NCBI GenBank assembly: GCA_000507305.1
Contig: DF239663.1
Location: 1 to 64,000, forward strand
Direction of reading: 5' to 3'
Source: Breviolum minutum Mf 1.05b.01
Taxonomy: Eukaryota > Sar > Dinophyceae > Suessiales > Symbiodiniaceae
Length of the DNA stretch: 64,000 nucleotides
Shown here: one piece after another, positions 46,912 through 59,742 of the stretch
How positions within the stretch are numbered: position 1 is the first letter of the stretch
Layout of the letters: each line of letters starts with the position of its first letter
The notes under the pieces: generated by a model
Database searches by the model: none
What the model saw: the letters and a program-made list of their open reading frames with translations, nothing else
Told to the model about the DNA's origin: nothing
Made by a program: the position numbers and the translations under genes

Positions 46912-46971
46912 TGCCCAGGTCATCGAGGACCGGAACAAGCGCGAGTTCGAGCGGCAGCAGTCAGCGTTTGG
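46912..46971 (+). CDS. GC-rich exon, charged helix
   Basis: After CCTCCACAG a clearly GC-richer segment reads AQVIEDRNKREFERQQSAFG. The donor may be AGCACA|gttc. Highly charged, coiled-coil-like, similar in character to the exons at 44.8-45.5 kb. It follows a diverged family A element within about 12 bp. Confidence 0.45.
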
Positions 46972-47465
46972 AAGCACAGTTCGAAGCAGAAGTTTCATGG
47001 TCGGATGGTTTTTTAGTCCAAATTTTGGGTAATTAAAGACAATTTGCAAGAACATCTCAGTGGAATTACTGACCAATGTTTGCAACATTGATTTGGATGT
47101 GTTTGGATCAAAAGGATGCACTTGTATGGCTTGTCTTACTCAAAATCTTTGCTTAGAGCATGAAAAGGTATGACCAGCCAGCATCATGTCGATGTTTTTG
47201 CAGCAGTGATTCTGTTCGTGTAGAGCTTGAATGATATGCTACAAACATCTACGGATTGTGTCAAGATTGACTACTCCCAAAACTTTGAATTGCTTCATTT
47301 TAGCTTCCACCATAGGATTTGGGTTTCATAGAACCTGCAAATCAAGGAAAAATCATTTTCCAAAGCTCCATTTTTGGGGTTCCTACATCAACATCTCAAA
47401 AGTTGCCGTGCCGAGGTTGGACCGTGCGATGAGTGATCCGTGCCTCAATTGAGATCACGTGACCC

Positions 47466-48555
47466 AACAGAGCAACAAACCTGGAAGCATTTTCACCGCT
47501 CAAGGCGGAGGTTTCAGAGTCGTTTCACCAGCGGCCATGCGCCAAGAGCTCCACGAAAAAATACGAACAGATGGGTGACGTTGATTGTCTTCAAAGTGGA
47601 AGCTATGTCAGGTCGTTTGAGATGTGAAAATGGAAATATGTTCAGTTAATTTATGCCTTTTTTTTCCAACAGATCATTGATTTGTGGAATATAATTTCAG
47701 ATGTATCATGCTGTTGAGTGATGGCTTGTGGAGCTAGAAGCTAGGCATTGCTGGCAAATGCCAGCACTAGGGTGTGACAAAAATGGTGAACCCAGCCGAT
47801 ATCGGAAGGGAGCAAGCCTTTATTTATCCAAGCGCACTTGCAATTGTGTTGTTCATATGTATATAGTCAATTATGATATGACAACACTTGAACCAAGTAA
47901 CTATGGCTGAAACATGCCAACATGAATCCAAGGCGTTCGTATTTTTGGTTTGGGATCGAAAATATCATGAAGCCATCATCGGCTATCATCATATTCGCCC
48001 AACCAATTGTGTTATTCGGAGTAAATGTTACAGTAGCTACAGCAAGGGTCAAAGGGCTTTCCAAGTCTCTGAACATTCTCTCAACACCCAAGCAAGAAGA
48101 CATTAAAACATACAATCCATCTGCATTTCAGATTTGGACTGAAATTGTGGATTGAACAGTGGGAGATGAATCATGACCGGTCAACTTACCAAGAATGTAC
48201 CATAAGGTCCCCGGAACAACGGCGAATTTCACTGTTGGAAGGTTACCAGTTTGCTGCCGGAGATGATGATGGCTTAACATGGCTTAACTATCTTGTTTGG
48301 CTCAAGGCATTTGCCATTATGATCCAAGATCCAAGCTTCAAACGACATCTTTGAACCAAGTAGATTTTATGTAGCATATTGAAATGAGATAATTCAACCC
48401 AGCAGTTTCATGTTGTGTCATTCATGTTATCATCAAACGAAATATCGAATTGAGGTTTTCTCAGATCTAAGCTTGCAGGATTTGCAACTCGGAAACCAAG
48501 CGAACGGGGCCTCGGAAAATGGTGGAAGCACCGATTCTTCCAGATGAGGACAGAT
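47466..48555 (+). CDS. Scattered exon candidates, frames uncertain
   Basis: About 47480-47569 (acceptor ACCCAACAG) is open in several frames, for example NLEAFSPLKAEVSESFHQRP or GSIFTAQGGGFRVVSPAAMR. About 48210-48241 reads SPEQRRISLLE before GGAAG|gttacc. About 48480-48555 after GCTTGCAG has three open frames. Composition suggests coding, but no frame is fixed. Confidence 0.3.
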
Positions 48556-48559
48556 CCTA

Positions 48560-50086
48560 CTGCTGGGTCCCCACTGAAATCCAAAGATGTAGTGATTTGG
48601 TGGCAACTTGTCACAATTGGACATACCGAAGATGGCTGATTTTTGTCTGGCAGTTGGTTTCAGGTGAATAAATTGAAGAGTTTTTTGCGTTTGCTTGACA
48701 CCTTTGAGTTTGCATGGCGCCAATCATGCACTTTTTGGCACTTTTTGAAGGGATGTGGATTTTGAAGGATGAAGAGAACACTCATAGATGCCAAGGTGGT
48801 GTAAATTGCAGGTTGCCAAAAGGTGGGAAAATAGATCTTGAAGAAATTGTAAGATACCACACCGCCACGTAAACCTTTGGTTGCTGAAAGTCATCAGCAA
48901 GACTATACTATGGATGGTACGTGCTTAGGTGGAAAGACTTTTCCAGACGCTTCATGCGTTTAGTCTCCACTCCAACATGGATAGACCAACTGCAAACTAT
49001 CAGCAAACATGATCAGCATACATCACCGTACATCATCATACATCTCAGATTGCACATCATACCGCCGTCTACATTGTACATAAACATGCATCAACCAACA
49101 TACATCAACATACATGAATATACATCAACCAACATACATCAATATTCATCAACACATGAACATAGAATCAATATACATTAGTATCCATCAATATGATTCA
49201 ACATGATTCAATATGAATCATCATCATCGTCATCATCATCGTCATTACCATCGTCATTACCATTGTCGTCATCGTCGTCATCATTGATCATCAGCATCAT
49301 CATGTTCTATCAATCAATGCCAAAGGTAATAAGTTTTGTACAGTTTGGATCTACCCCTCACCCAGTAACTGTATCACCAGCAGCAACAACAATGGCAACA
49401 AGTGTTACAATTTTACTCAAGTTGTTAGACAAGTACCACCAATGGGTTAAACAAAGCTTGTGGTAAATAAACTCTTGCTATTCCGCTCGATGAAACATGC
49501 AGAAGTGGAACATCGCATGCGACTTCCCCCGAATCGTATTGATAGCCTAACTGTATTTGGAATGATGTTGGTGTACGAGAGATCTTATTTTCTAATTTCA
49601 AACCAATTATGACTCACCCACTTTTTGCAATTGGGAAGTATTAGTAGAGAATCTTAAAGAATATCAGCATATTAGGAATTCAAAGACACTATCACTTTCC
49701 CAATATTGAGAAATTCCAATATTGGACCAAACACTATTAAGATCAAGTTTTCCCATCATTAGTATTTCCACTCTATTGGGGAAAACTGCTTAACAACTTC
49801 ATCCGTTCGATGTGAACGACCAAGGATGGACGCCAATGGATTGCAACCTTTGAATCCATCCTGAAGCAAGAGTATCTTTGATGCGAAAAAACGCCCAGGT
49901 TTTTTGATAAAATTACAATGTCTAAAAAAATGCCAGCCATTTTTGGAGGATGGCTTTTTTTGTTCAATCAATTGTGAGGTTTTATCCTGATTTTTTTAGT
50001 TTGCTTGAGAGTCATTATATGTGATGATTTTTAAGCACAGGTGTCATGTTGGTTGTTCACTGGCCTCAACAAATGCACCGAAACAG
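48560..50086. other. No secure gene; degenerate ACATCA minisatellite
   Basis: 49005-49215 is a run of loosely repeated ACATCAACAT / ACATACATCA words, followed by CATCAT/CGTCAT triplets to about 49300. TTTGGATCTACCCCTCACCC at 49345 recurs as TTTGGATCTACACCACACCC at 54122. Nothing else recognised. Confidence 0.5.
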
Positions 50087-50655
50087 CAAATGTCAAGGTC
50101 CAAAGAGACAACAGGAGGCGCACGACCACGACGTTGTTTGAGATCGACCTTGAGTCTCTCGACAAAATTCGCCCTTAAACGTTTTTGTTGGCATCTTATA
50201 TCGTTTTACACTTGCAATCCCTTCGCAAAGATCAGGATATCCAACCTGACCTGACCAATTCGAGAGATGACTGTATTGTTTTGGGTGATTGTTAAAGACT
50301 CCAAAACCTGTCCAGAGATTTTTGTTGCGGTTAGCATCAGCTGGGTTAGCATCGGATGCCAATCAATAAGCAATATCTCATGGCGTTTAAAATATTCTTT
50401 GAAAACCCAAAGAGAACACGATAAGCAATTCCATGAAATTCAAAGCTATGAATTCAACAAGCTCCATTGGTTTTAAACAGGTTTTGCAGGTGAAATTGGT
50501 AAATGGTGATTCCGAAGCACCACAACTTAAGGTGATGGTGATGCACCACAGTTCTGGACTACAGCAACAGCTCAAGCAGAGTTACAAGCTGTGTCCACCC
50601 GGGGAAGAAACGATGTGCTGAAGAAGATGGCGACACCTCCGGCCAGAAAAGTGCC
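50087..50655 (+). CDS. Two exons upstream of the Rieske gene core
   Basis: 50087-50160 (acceptor GAAACAG, GA donor GTCTCTC|gacaaa) reads NVKVQRDNRRRTTTTLFEID, then LESL. 50532-50655 (acceptor CAACTTAAG, donor AGAAAA|gtgccc) reads DGDAPQFWTTATAQAELQAV, then STRGRNDVLKKMATPPARK. Both are clean and coding-like. They probably form the N-terminal part of the Rieske protein, since they lie within 1 kb of it on the same strand, but the linking exon was not found. Confidence 0.45.
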
Positions 50656-51518
50656 CAGATGCAATGATATGCAATTATGATGTTTATTTTTGCCTTTTGA
50701 GCATACTGGATGTTTGACTTTTAAAACACATCCGTTTTGTAGTTATTGATGTTTTTGAATGATGTACAATTAGAAATTTTGGGGAAAAAAACATGTTGCA
50801 AGCTAAATATTTATTTGAAGTTTAGATTTGTGAAGATGCACGGATGGTGATTTGAAATCCGCTAGGTTGCTCTTTGAAATGTGTATTCCCACACTTTAGT
50901 GTCAGTCATAGTACTAACAGCTATACCTTGTGGTACAGTTACACAGTAACTGAGGTCATTTTGCCCAACAAGCAAGAAGTCCTGTTCTGGTTCCTTGGGT
51001 CATATTGAAGTTTTGCTGAAGTTCACCTATACGGATTTGTTGTTTTGATGATGTGAAGAGGATTTTTCCACCCAAAGTAAGTTTCCTTTTGGTTTCTTGG
51101 CACAGCGTATGTACAATGATCCATGGTCATAAGATCACTTTTGAGCAGATGATCCTTGCAATTTTGGCAGTTGATTCAGTTTTAGTTTTCACATGTTGGG
51201 CAGTTATTGTATCATCGTTTCCTTTTGATTTCGTTTGAGGAGTATTGACAGCTTTCAAAAAACGAATCAACTGAGTCCACTGCAATTTCCAACATCGCGT
51301 TGTTGTGTTTCATCCTGTTGTCCAATTGAACTACAAATCGAGTAGTATACTTAAGTTTATATTGCAAAGCCATAATGATATGAAATAATATAATATATAT
51401 TCTAGATTATATAGTCATATATACATATATTCTACATTTTGTGTATTACATAATATGATCTATGTTTCTTACGTTTGTTTTTCGTAGAAAACCTAGTGAT
51501 TTCCTTTTGGCTCTTGAG

Positions 51519-53528
51519 GTTCAACATTGGTCCAGCCCGTGAGAATCGTGATCGGGTCTACGTGACTGATGCGAAGTGTCCTCATCAAGGCGGGTTTCAA
51601 AACCGAAGAAACAGCCATTTTGATCACCTTCAAAAACTGGACTTTCTGATAAAAGGTGAATAAAATATAGGAAAATTTACATAATATATATATATACAGG
51701 AAAATGATGAGAAACGATGGGAAAATGATGGCAACATGTTTGTATAAGGCTTATATCGGCTTGCTTTTTTTGGGATGATGAAAACTCGCCCCAATGGCAG
51801 CGTTCATGGGCAGTTTGGCCTCAGATTGATGGCTGGATATAGATCGATATCAATGGCACGACACCGGTTGGTCACTTGGAGGCCACCGATGTTAGGTCTT
51901 CAATGAATTGAGTTGAGTAGTCCTAACCAACACATCCAACAACTTTGTTCATCAAGGTCATAAAACTCCCCATTTTGAAAAACATATCATACCTATAGCG
52001 TCAACATATCGTTTCCAGACATGTTCAAATTTGCTATAAGCTCCAAACACCTGGGAAGACGAAAGAAAAAACACGACAAAACGACTTTTTCACCGAAAAA
52101 AAATGGAAAAAGCACCGAGCTCCAGGAGTTTGCCTGTTATCTGGTGAACTGAACGACATCGAAGATTTGCCACAAGGAGTCTGCTAGAAATTGCTGAGAG
52201 ATTTCTGATGAAAATTCCTGTGTTTTTTTTGGGTAGGCATCATATCTATCCTAAATAGTATGGTATCCTGGTGTGTAGATTGTAAATGTGGTTATATCAC
52301 GTTCTACATTGGGGTTTAAGTGATTGCTTGATTAATCATTACTGCCTATTATTACATACACAACTGGTGTGTACGCGCACGGCCTCCAATGAATACCAAT
52401 ACATACTGTATATATAGATCTATGTATACACACATTTGATAGGTGCATATTTCCCCACTCAACTACAGACTTCAAGGAGGGATCTATAAAAAAGGATGTT
52501 TTTTCTTAATTATGTCTTAAAACAATGCCTCAAGGAGCTGAAAAACGCGGCATGGTGCGATGTCCACGACACAACAAGACCTTTGACCTTGCTACCGGAG
52601 AATCTCCTGGCAATTGTGAAATTTTACAAACGTCACTTGGAATTTTGAAAACTTGAGATTTTTATGTTCGAAAGTCAACTAAAAGGTGGTTGGGGATTAT
52701 TGTAAGGAAACCTATCCTTCAATACATTCTCTATGAAAAAGGAATTGTCACAAATGGTGATTTTTGCTCCAGAATAGGTGTAACCACAGCGCAAACCATG
52801 AACTGTTTGATATGCCGCAGGTTTGGTTCCACATCTTCTGGGCTTTACTCCCCAACAGTGAAATGTGTGAAGATTGAAGTTTGGGGAATATCCGAACAAA
52901 AATCTCATTAATAGGACATAAAAGCTTCATATCCCACCAAAATTATCAGAATAATAATAGGATTTATGATATATGCCGAGATAGTCAGAGTCTAATATGT
53001 GTATTCAAAACATATCTCTACAAAATGAAACTTCTGAAGTCAGACATATCCGGCCTTTGATTTTTGTCACATCATTCAGGTGGTTTCGATCTCAGCCATG
53101 AGGTTTCCATCTCGATTTCATGATGGTCGCTTCTATGTTCGAGTGGCCGCAGAGAAAGATGTGAAAGATGTGAATGTGGCACAGGACTTCGAAGTATAAA
53201 ACTTGATGGACTTGGATGGACGACAAGTGGAATTGCATGGTGTCACATGAGTTCATGGTCGTGAATCATGATTCAAACACATGTGGTTTGCTGTTTGGGT
53301 TTGCTCTTCGAGTTGCGATTTACAACCTTCCAAACGGCGAATACTGTTGTGGTGGGAAATCTTCCTCGCCCCCCCTGAAGCCTGAATTTTTTGTTGAAAT
53401 TTCTGTTGACCCTCAAAACTATCGTAGCTTTCCACATATCTTCTTCGCAGGGAGATGCTGACGTGGAGATGCAAGATGCCAACCGGTTCGAACCGGTGCC
53501 TTGGAATGTGAAGCCAGAACCTCTTTGA
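51519..53528 (+). CDS. Rieske [2Fe-2S] domain protein, C-terminal part complete
   Basis: Five exons join in phase: 51519-51589 FNIGPARENRDRVYVTDAK then CPHQ; 52126-52176 VCLLSGELNDIEDLPQ; 52535-52631 EKRGMVRCPRHNKTFDLATG then ESPGNCEILQ; 53103-53193 FPSRFHDGRFYVRVAAEKDV then KDVNVAQDFE; 53451-53528 GDADVEMQDANRFEPVPWNV then KPEPL and TGA. Both cluster motifs are present (CPHQG..L and CPRHNKTFDLATG), each giving one Cys and one His ligand to the 2Fe-2S cluster. The order, including the .F.SR..DGRFYVRV end, matches small soluble Rieske ferredoxins and NirD-like proteins rather than the membrane cytochrome b6f subunit. Donors are GC (51590), GA (52177), GT and GT. The acidic tail after VRV is additional to the fold. 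Partner and substrate are unknown. Confidence 0.9.
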
Positions 53529-53970
53529 TTTCATCCATTTGTTTTTTGTCAAAAAATGCTGCTCAGTATAGGTCACAGGGTCTGTTGATGGCAACCAGAA
53601 ATCTGGTAAACTCACCAGTTGAGGTTGGTAGTTTGTTCCAATATTTACGACAGGTTTTCTACATCCCAAGTGGTTAGCCGGATTTCTGAACCATCAATAG
53701 TATAGGTCCTATAGGTCAAGTCTAAAAGAAAACAACGTCTTGAGAACTGGCTGGGCAGATTCCCATGCTCAGATGCTGTGTTTTGTTCATAGACATTTGT
53801 ATGGGTATGTTTTGAAACCCACCTTTTTTGAGTTTTGTATGTGTGATGCTTTAGATCTTTTGCTGCCTCAACTCACTTCATTCACCTGGTATTTCGAATA
53901 GAAGGTATATAAGAGATATATGCACTGTGTGAGCCAACATGTTTTCCCACCACCACATGAAGCCAGAAAG

Positions 53971-54055
53971 GTTCTCCCCTGCCTGACGGATTTTCCACTT
54001 TGTCGGAGATCCCAAAAAAGATCCACAAAACCGTAGGCCGAAGCACCCAAGGGTG
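53971..54055 (+). CDS. Exon of unidentified gene
   Basis: Acceptor CCAGAAAG, donor GGGTG|gtatca. It reads SPLPDGFSTLSEIPKKIHKT, then VGRSTQGW. One frame is open through the exon with good codons. It lies 443 bp past the Rieske stop, so it belongs to the next gene. Confidence 0.45.
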
Positions 54056-54912
54056 GTATCACCCGATCAACGGATGGAATTTTTATGAGTTTTTCCCATG
54101 GTGATTTGTCAGCAAGATAGTTTTGGATCTACACCACACCCAGTAATAGTGGTGAATCAACGTTTGATTTTAATTGAGCCTATATGAAATAGTCCAGGTG
54201 GTGACGATTGCATCCTGGCTATGGGGGTGAACTCCAAATACATTTTAGAAACAACTCGAGCCAACTTCATAACATATCCCCCAAAAATATAGTGGTTGGA
54301 AGATTACTTCCCTTTTTTGAAACGGTCCCTTTTTTCGGGGACATGTTTGTTTTCGAGGGTGTAAGTATGGTGTTCCCTGGAAATGGGAATGCCGAACGAC
54401 CAGCTTCAACAATTGTGTTTTTTCAAGCTCAGTGTCAAATCACGCTGCTGCTTCATCCATCCACAATATCTAAGCCCTACAAAAAACGAAAAAAGATGAA
54501 CAAAGTCATTTGTGCCCAACGCAAAAACGCACATCCTTCATGGCAAATTTGCCATGAATTGTAGTAGACTCCGGTAAACTAACATAGCTGGCTGGAAAAT
54601 GGACCCTGAATGAAAATGTTTTTCCTAGTCGAAAATGGGGATATTCCAGCCAGCAATGTTATATGACCAGAGGGTTCACAAATGGGGTTATAAGCCCTGC
54701 CAGTTGTTTATAACCCCTATGAGTTGTTTGACCCTACCTATTTATTTCAGGCCATTTGCATAGGGGTTATCACTTACAAGTCCATTTAAAACCGATGGTC
54801 TCGGGGCCCACTTTGTAGTAGATATACCTTCTAGTCAAAATACACGGCACTGTCCCAAAATGGTTCGTAAAGGGCCCATTTAAACCACCAAAAGCGGGGA
54901 GCCTTGATGAAG

Positions 54913-54996
54913 TCGTTGCTCCTCACGAGGAGTTGAAACGTCCACGTTTCGATCAACTGCCGACGCCCACCGCAAATTCGCAGCCCAGACGTTTGG
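54913..54996 (+). CDS. Exon of unidentified gene
   Basis: After TTGATGAAG the frame reads VAPHEELKRPRFDQLPTPTA, then NSQPRRL, with donor GTTTGG|gtcgtc. Pro- and Arg-rich, probably disordered. GC-richer than its flanks. Confidence 0.5.
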
Positions 54997-55432
54997 GTCG
55001 TCACATGACCCTGGGATGATGCTTGTGGCACCATTCAATTCGACGATTTTCAATGGTCATATTTGCAGATTATTTTTGTCAAATTGAGTTTTGGCATGTA
55101 AAACATGTGTGTCTTCGTAGACTTTTCAGATTGCTTCTTTGAAGAACTGTTTTTTTCTGACATGTTCGCATATGTTTGATCATTTGCTCCTGTTGTAACT
55201 GATCAAAAGTTTTGGTTGCGTTTCTGAAAACCTTCTTTTGTCGTGAGATGTTTGGATCATGGTGATCGTGTCACATGACCACATTGTCGCCTCTTATGGG
55301 CGTGTCGCCCTGATTTTTGTTGGGCCTATAAATTCATAAACCATGCGCTGTTTTATGTCCATCCCAGTCACATTTTTGCGCCATATTGTGAGCATCAAAT
55401 GGCGCGAGACGCTGTGACTGGTCGATTTCAAG

Positions 55433-55492
55433 ATTAAATTTGCTGAATGGCTGCCTGGCATGAAAATGAAAGTCGAACCATCCAACTGGGAC
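55433..55492 (+). CDS. Candidate exon
   Basis: After ATTTCAAG the frame reads IKFAEWLPGMKMKVEPSNWD, then IIL. A longer - strand ORF overlaps it but looks less like protein. The frame is not fixed by neighbours. Confidence 0.4.
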
Positions 55493-55940
55493 ATCATTTT
55501 GGGGACATAACCGGGGTCAGATGACCAGCAACAACCAGTTTTTGATAGGCTCAAAATCCCGAAGCCAACAATCTTCAGGTGATGTTTATTGTTATTTTTT
55601 GGTGAGTCTATGGCAGCCATAATTTGATTCATGCAGTGCGATTTCTTCCATGGTGTTGGCAGCACAAGTTAACCTTTCGAATCATCCCTTGTGGGGTGGA
55701 TTGGTGATCTTCGTTGAATCCTGGATGGGGCAACACCCCGACGAATCCAAGATTAATTGAGGCAGGGTCTATGAATTATAAATAGATGAAGCAAACCAGA
55801 AGCATCTATATAATTTTTTAGGGTGTTGCCCTGTTCTTTCATGTGTTTGTTTGGCTTCACAGCTGCATGCATTCATGCAGACCTAAGCATTGCTTCCAGC
55901 AAATTTAGTGAATCCTAGTGCTGTTTTGATGGGTGCGCAG

Positions 55941-56082
55941 ACTGGGTCTGAAAATGTATCGAGCTGGTGAGATTTGCAGAGTGACAGTGGAAGATGGATG
56001 GAGATGTTGCAATAAGGATGTTGTTGTCCTTCATTTCTTCAACAAAAGAAAGGCTGCTCCAAAAATCCTCCAACATCACTGA
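55941..56082 (+). CDS. Candidate exon, open to a stop
   Basis: After GGTGCGCAG the frame reads LGLKMYRAGEICRVTVEDGW, then RCCNKDVVVLHFFNKRKAAP, ending at TGA 56080-56082. Either a C-terminus or an exon with an internal donor. Function unknown. Confidence 0.35.
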
Positions 56083-56593
56083 AATTCTCAACATTTGATT
56101 GGTTTCAAAGGTTTGAATGTCAGTGTTTGTTTTGGTTTGAGTATAAGTGACAGAAATTCATAGAACTCCAGATGTCGGCTCAAGACCGGACAACATGAGA
56201 TGTCAGAAGATCAGAGGCAAAAGCACATGAAACATGCAGTGGTATGTAATTAGTGGTGTTTCTGGTTTGCAAAATGAACTACTAATCCAGAAATCTCAAA
56301 ATGAAGAAAGATCCAACATGATCGATTGATATGTGTCTAGTATGATATGTTTGTTATCGGTGGTATGTTCAATCTGTGTAACTTCCAATTCTTCACCGGG
56401 AACGTTTTCCATGTTTGAGGGGCCAACCGAGGCTTTAGGCTTTTAGCTGATGACGTTTGTCACCAAATGGACTCCATGCAATGTCATCTATGCGCAACAA
56501 AACAAGCACAAAAAAAGTCCAAAAAAAAGTAAAAACACAAAGGTGGCAATGTTGACATGATCAACTAATGATGTGTTTCTCTCTGTTTTTCAG

Positions 56594-57140
56594 TGAACCA
56601 ATATGCAGATGCTTCGAAGGTATTTTATGCTTCATCCAATCATCCCATGCCACAGCCTTGTCGCATATATTATATCATTGTGGCCATGTCATCACCAGCA
56701 CGATCCCGTTCACCTATGAGAGAGAAGGCGTGTTGATTGGTGAATTCATTCATTCCAGATTCAGCTGAACTCATCGTTGCAGTCTTGCGAAGATCAAGAT
56801 GTTTGGAACATGTAGCTAAACTTGTAAAATGAAGCAATTGAAGTTGCAATGCTTCACAATTGACCTTTTGAAGTTGTAAAAACTACTGGTCGATGGTCAT
56901 CCATTTGTTCTCTCATTTCACATGTCGAACAACCCACTGAGACTTGAAGCGCCAGTGTTTGTTTGATATCATTTTGCATCAAAATGGATTTATGATAACG
57001 GTGGTAGTTTCAATCATGTATTTACCACGTTTACCAAGATGATCCAACTTTCAAAAGTGTTTTTTTAACCAGCTAATTTGTTTCGGGTTTCAAACCGCCC
57101 AGCAAAAAAAGACCAGCAGCTCTACCTGGTTGATTCCCAG
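56594..57140 (+). CDS. Two short exons, unidentified
   Basis: 56594-56619 (acceptor TTTTTCAG, donor TCGAAG|gtattt) gives NQYADASK. 57103-57140 (acceptor CCGCCCAG, donor TTCCCAG|gtggaa) reads QKKTSSSTWLIP in the phase that follows. A longer reading KKDQQLYLVDSQVELKDVTL, then DFVSRLAQWDP, is also open to about 57200 and equally plausible. Confidence 0.4.
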
Positions 57141-57524
57141 GTGGAATTGAAAGATGTGACCTTGGATTTCGTATCACGGCTTGCACAGTGGGATCCAGTG
57201 GGTGGTCTGGTGGACAGTGGGTGGATTTTACCGGTTGGGAAGGGTGGAAATTTTGCGTTCCAGTCGGTGGTTCACCTTGGGTGAAGACAGGTATCCGATT
57301 TGTTGGTCATTTACATTTGGGGTACCACATTATTCCATATAGTATTCCGTTATGTTGGACAAGCGTCATGTAGGATGCTTGGATGGTGTTTGGATATATT
57401 CTTCCCATTGATGTTTGTAGTGAACCATGTTTCTTTTAACATCCCAGATGAAATGAGATCACAGGTTGATTATGATTGTTTCTTTTACCCGCAAATGATA
57501 CTGACATGTTCATATATCTTCTAG

Positions 57525-57808
57525 ATAAAAGCTGATTCTTCAGTCGAAACCCTCGACTTGCAGGATACCCATAGATACCCATTCAGAAATCCTGTTGCTT
57601 TTTTGGATCTATCCTTGGAAATGCAAACTCGATGATACCCTATGGCCATTTGCTAAGGATATCCAAAGACAACTTGCCCGGCGGCAGCAATGTCTCGCTT
57701 TACCACTGGGCACGCGACCATCGAATCCGCAACAAAACGCACAGCTTGGAGAAGCTCGGATTGAAAAAGTCCAAGGCTTGCAAGTGGTGAAGAAGACAAC
57801 CATTTGAC
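57525..57808 (+). CDS. Last exons of an unidentified gene
   Basis: 57525-57563 (acceptor CTTCTAG, GA donor TTGCAG|gata) reads IKADSSVETLDLQ. The final exon starts at 57657 or 57669. In phase with the previous exon it reads DIQRQLARRQQCLALPLGTR and ends at TGA 57806-57808. Another frame with better codons reads VSLYHWARDHRIRNKTHSLE, then KLGLKKSKACKW, and ends at TGA 57788-57790. Coding is near certain; which frame is not. Confidence 0.5.
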
Positions 57809-58357
57809 TTTGACCCTTGTAACCTACCAAGAAACAGCCATGACATCATGACATGGAATGTGTCTCACTGGCAAAAAAAACTTTCAATCCCCATTTGGAG
57901 GAGATGAATGTAATGTGCTGTTCAAATTTGGAAACGATTTTGGTTGTAAGCAGAGCCGATTTGTCACACTCTCACCGCTTGTGGACGTGATCATACGCGA
58001 TCAATGTTCACACGTTAGACGCAGCTAGCGTTCGTAGCGTTTCTGACCCTTAGCAGCTATCTATCGCCAATGCTGCATCCAAAAAAGGTTAGCAAAGTAT
58101 TTATTGCAGAATGTGGACGGAATCGTACCTGTTGAAAGTAATGGCAGGGTGAGAACAAAAAAGAACACAAAGATAATCAGAAAGCCAACATCACCAAGTC
58201 TTATTCTCTGATTTACACAGAATGTACTGCATTACTAACTACAAAAATTACATGATGTATTTGTTTGATATAAACACATCGATACCACCCTCTGGAAGTG
58301 GTGATACTATTGCGACACTGGTATTTCATAGTGATATCACCAAAAAAATCCATTCAG

Positions 58358-59178
58358 TTAGTTAAGGCACCTTTTGCCTATGATCCGACATTGGATTCGG
58401 AAAGTGATGCTGCTCGAATCCACCAAGTTCCATGGCCAAAATTAAGCAGAAGACTTGACGGCTTTTTGGGTGGGGAAGCGACATACACCCCTGAAGATTA
58501 ACATGGAACCTAAAAATCACCCCTTTGGAAAAGGAAAATCATCTTCCAAACCTCCATTTTTGGGGTCCTATGTTCATTTTCCAGGGTGTATATGGTCCTT
58601 GTTTTTTTTTGGGGGGGGTTAGGGGTCGCCGAAGTGTGAAGATGGAATCCAATGGTGTTTTATCCAGATGAGTCTTGGGTAGTTAAGTGAGGTTGGAAGA
58701 TGAATTTCTTGTGGAGCACGAACTATCAACCAAGAAAAGAATCCCTGACTGCGGCAACTTTTCTAGTTTTGGAGGCTAGTCCCTTTGTTTCGCATAAAAG
58801 ACCTGAGATTTTTTGAACGTGGAACAGTCGGAGATTGATTGGGTCATTCTTCAGGATCATCCAAAAAGATGCCAATGTATCCGATTTGAGCAATTTATAG
58901 AAATGAAACTGCGAAGAAAAAAGATCAGTCATTGTGGTAGTTTTAGAATTGGTGGGAAATCCTCCCCAAAATAACAATTCAAAAAGTCCCAGGAATTTAG
59001 ATTAGGCAAGTTAACAAAAAAAAAATTATACAACTTACCCAACAAATTAACAAACTATATCGTTCCAAAACTTTGCAGCTTACAAAAAAGGTTGAGAAAC
59101 TTGGTAGAATTTGTGATTTCGTTTCATTGCCTCCAAGCCGCTCTGTCATGGCTGAATCTGAGGACTTAACAAAGCGAG
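58358..59178 (+). CDS. Two exons of unidentified gene
   Basis: 58358-58469 (acceptor CCATTCAG, donor TTTTTGG|gtgggg) reads LVKAPFAYDPTLDSESDAAR, then IHQVPWPKLSRRLDGFL. 59079-59178 (acceptor CTTTGCAG, donor AAGCGAG|gttatt) reads LTKKVEKLGRICDFVSLPPS, then RSVMAESEDLTKR. Both have one convincing frame and strong splice sites. They do not join directly, so an exon is missing between them. A family A element starts 14 bp after the first donor. Confidence 0.55.
58484..58590. repeat. Family A inverted-repeat element, copy 3
   Basis: TACACCCCTGAAGATTAACATG to TATGTTCATTTTCCAGGGTGTA, with the interior AATCATCTTCCAAACCTCCA shared exactly with copy 2. It sits 14 bp inside the intron that starts at 58470. 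Confidence 0.8.
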
Positions 59179-59742
59179 GTTATTTCGTAGTGAATGCACT
59201 CAGACATGGCTTCGACTTTGTTCCCAAGCAGCATGGGAGTGTGCGGAATCACTGAAACACACATTGAATTTTTGTCCAGCCAAGTGATCCTTGGAAGATT
59301 TGGGACGCTAATCCATGTGTGGATCATGACACTTCCCGGAAACCGACCATGAGTTTAGTTTCCTGTGGCCCAAACCATTAGCAGTGCTTCGGTGTTTAGT
59401 TGTGATGCTAGGTATATGAGATATACCGATATACCGATATACCTTGATACTATGAGATGTCTTGGACAAACTGCGACTTGAAACTCTCATTTGGGATCGT
59501 CAAAACTTGTTCCTCATGCATCCTCATGCCATATTATCCCACATCAATTGACACAGGAGTTGTCCAGCAACAGTATCAGCTGATGAATGAATCCATCTCA
59601 AATCAATTCAATGTTCATCCTATCTTTACTTTGTTTGACCACCAATACCAATTTCCACTCCTTTTATTTTTTGTTCATTAATTTCTCTCTTGTGACTTCC
59701 GTCCCAAACTCCCGTGATAGCTGCAGCTGCAAAATTGCTCAG

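Noticed and set aside
55294-55665. 123-aa minus-strand ORF
   Set aside because: No splice or family support, and plus-strand segments inside it have more protein-like composition.
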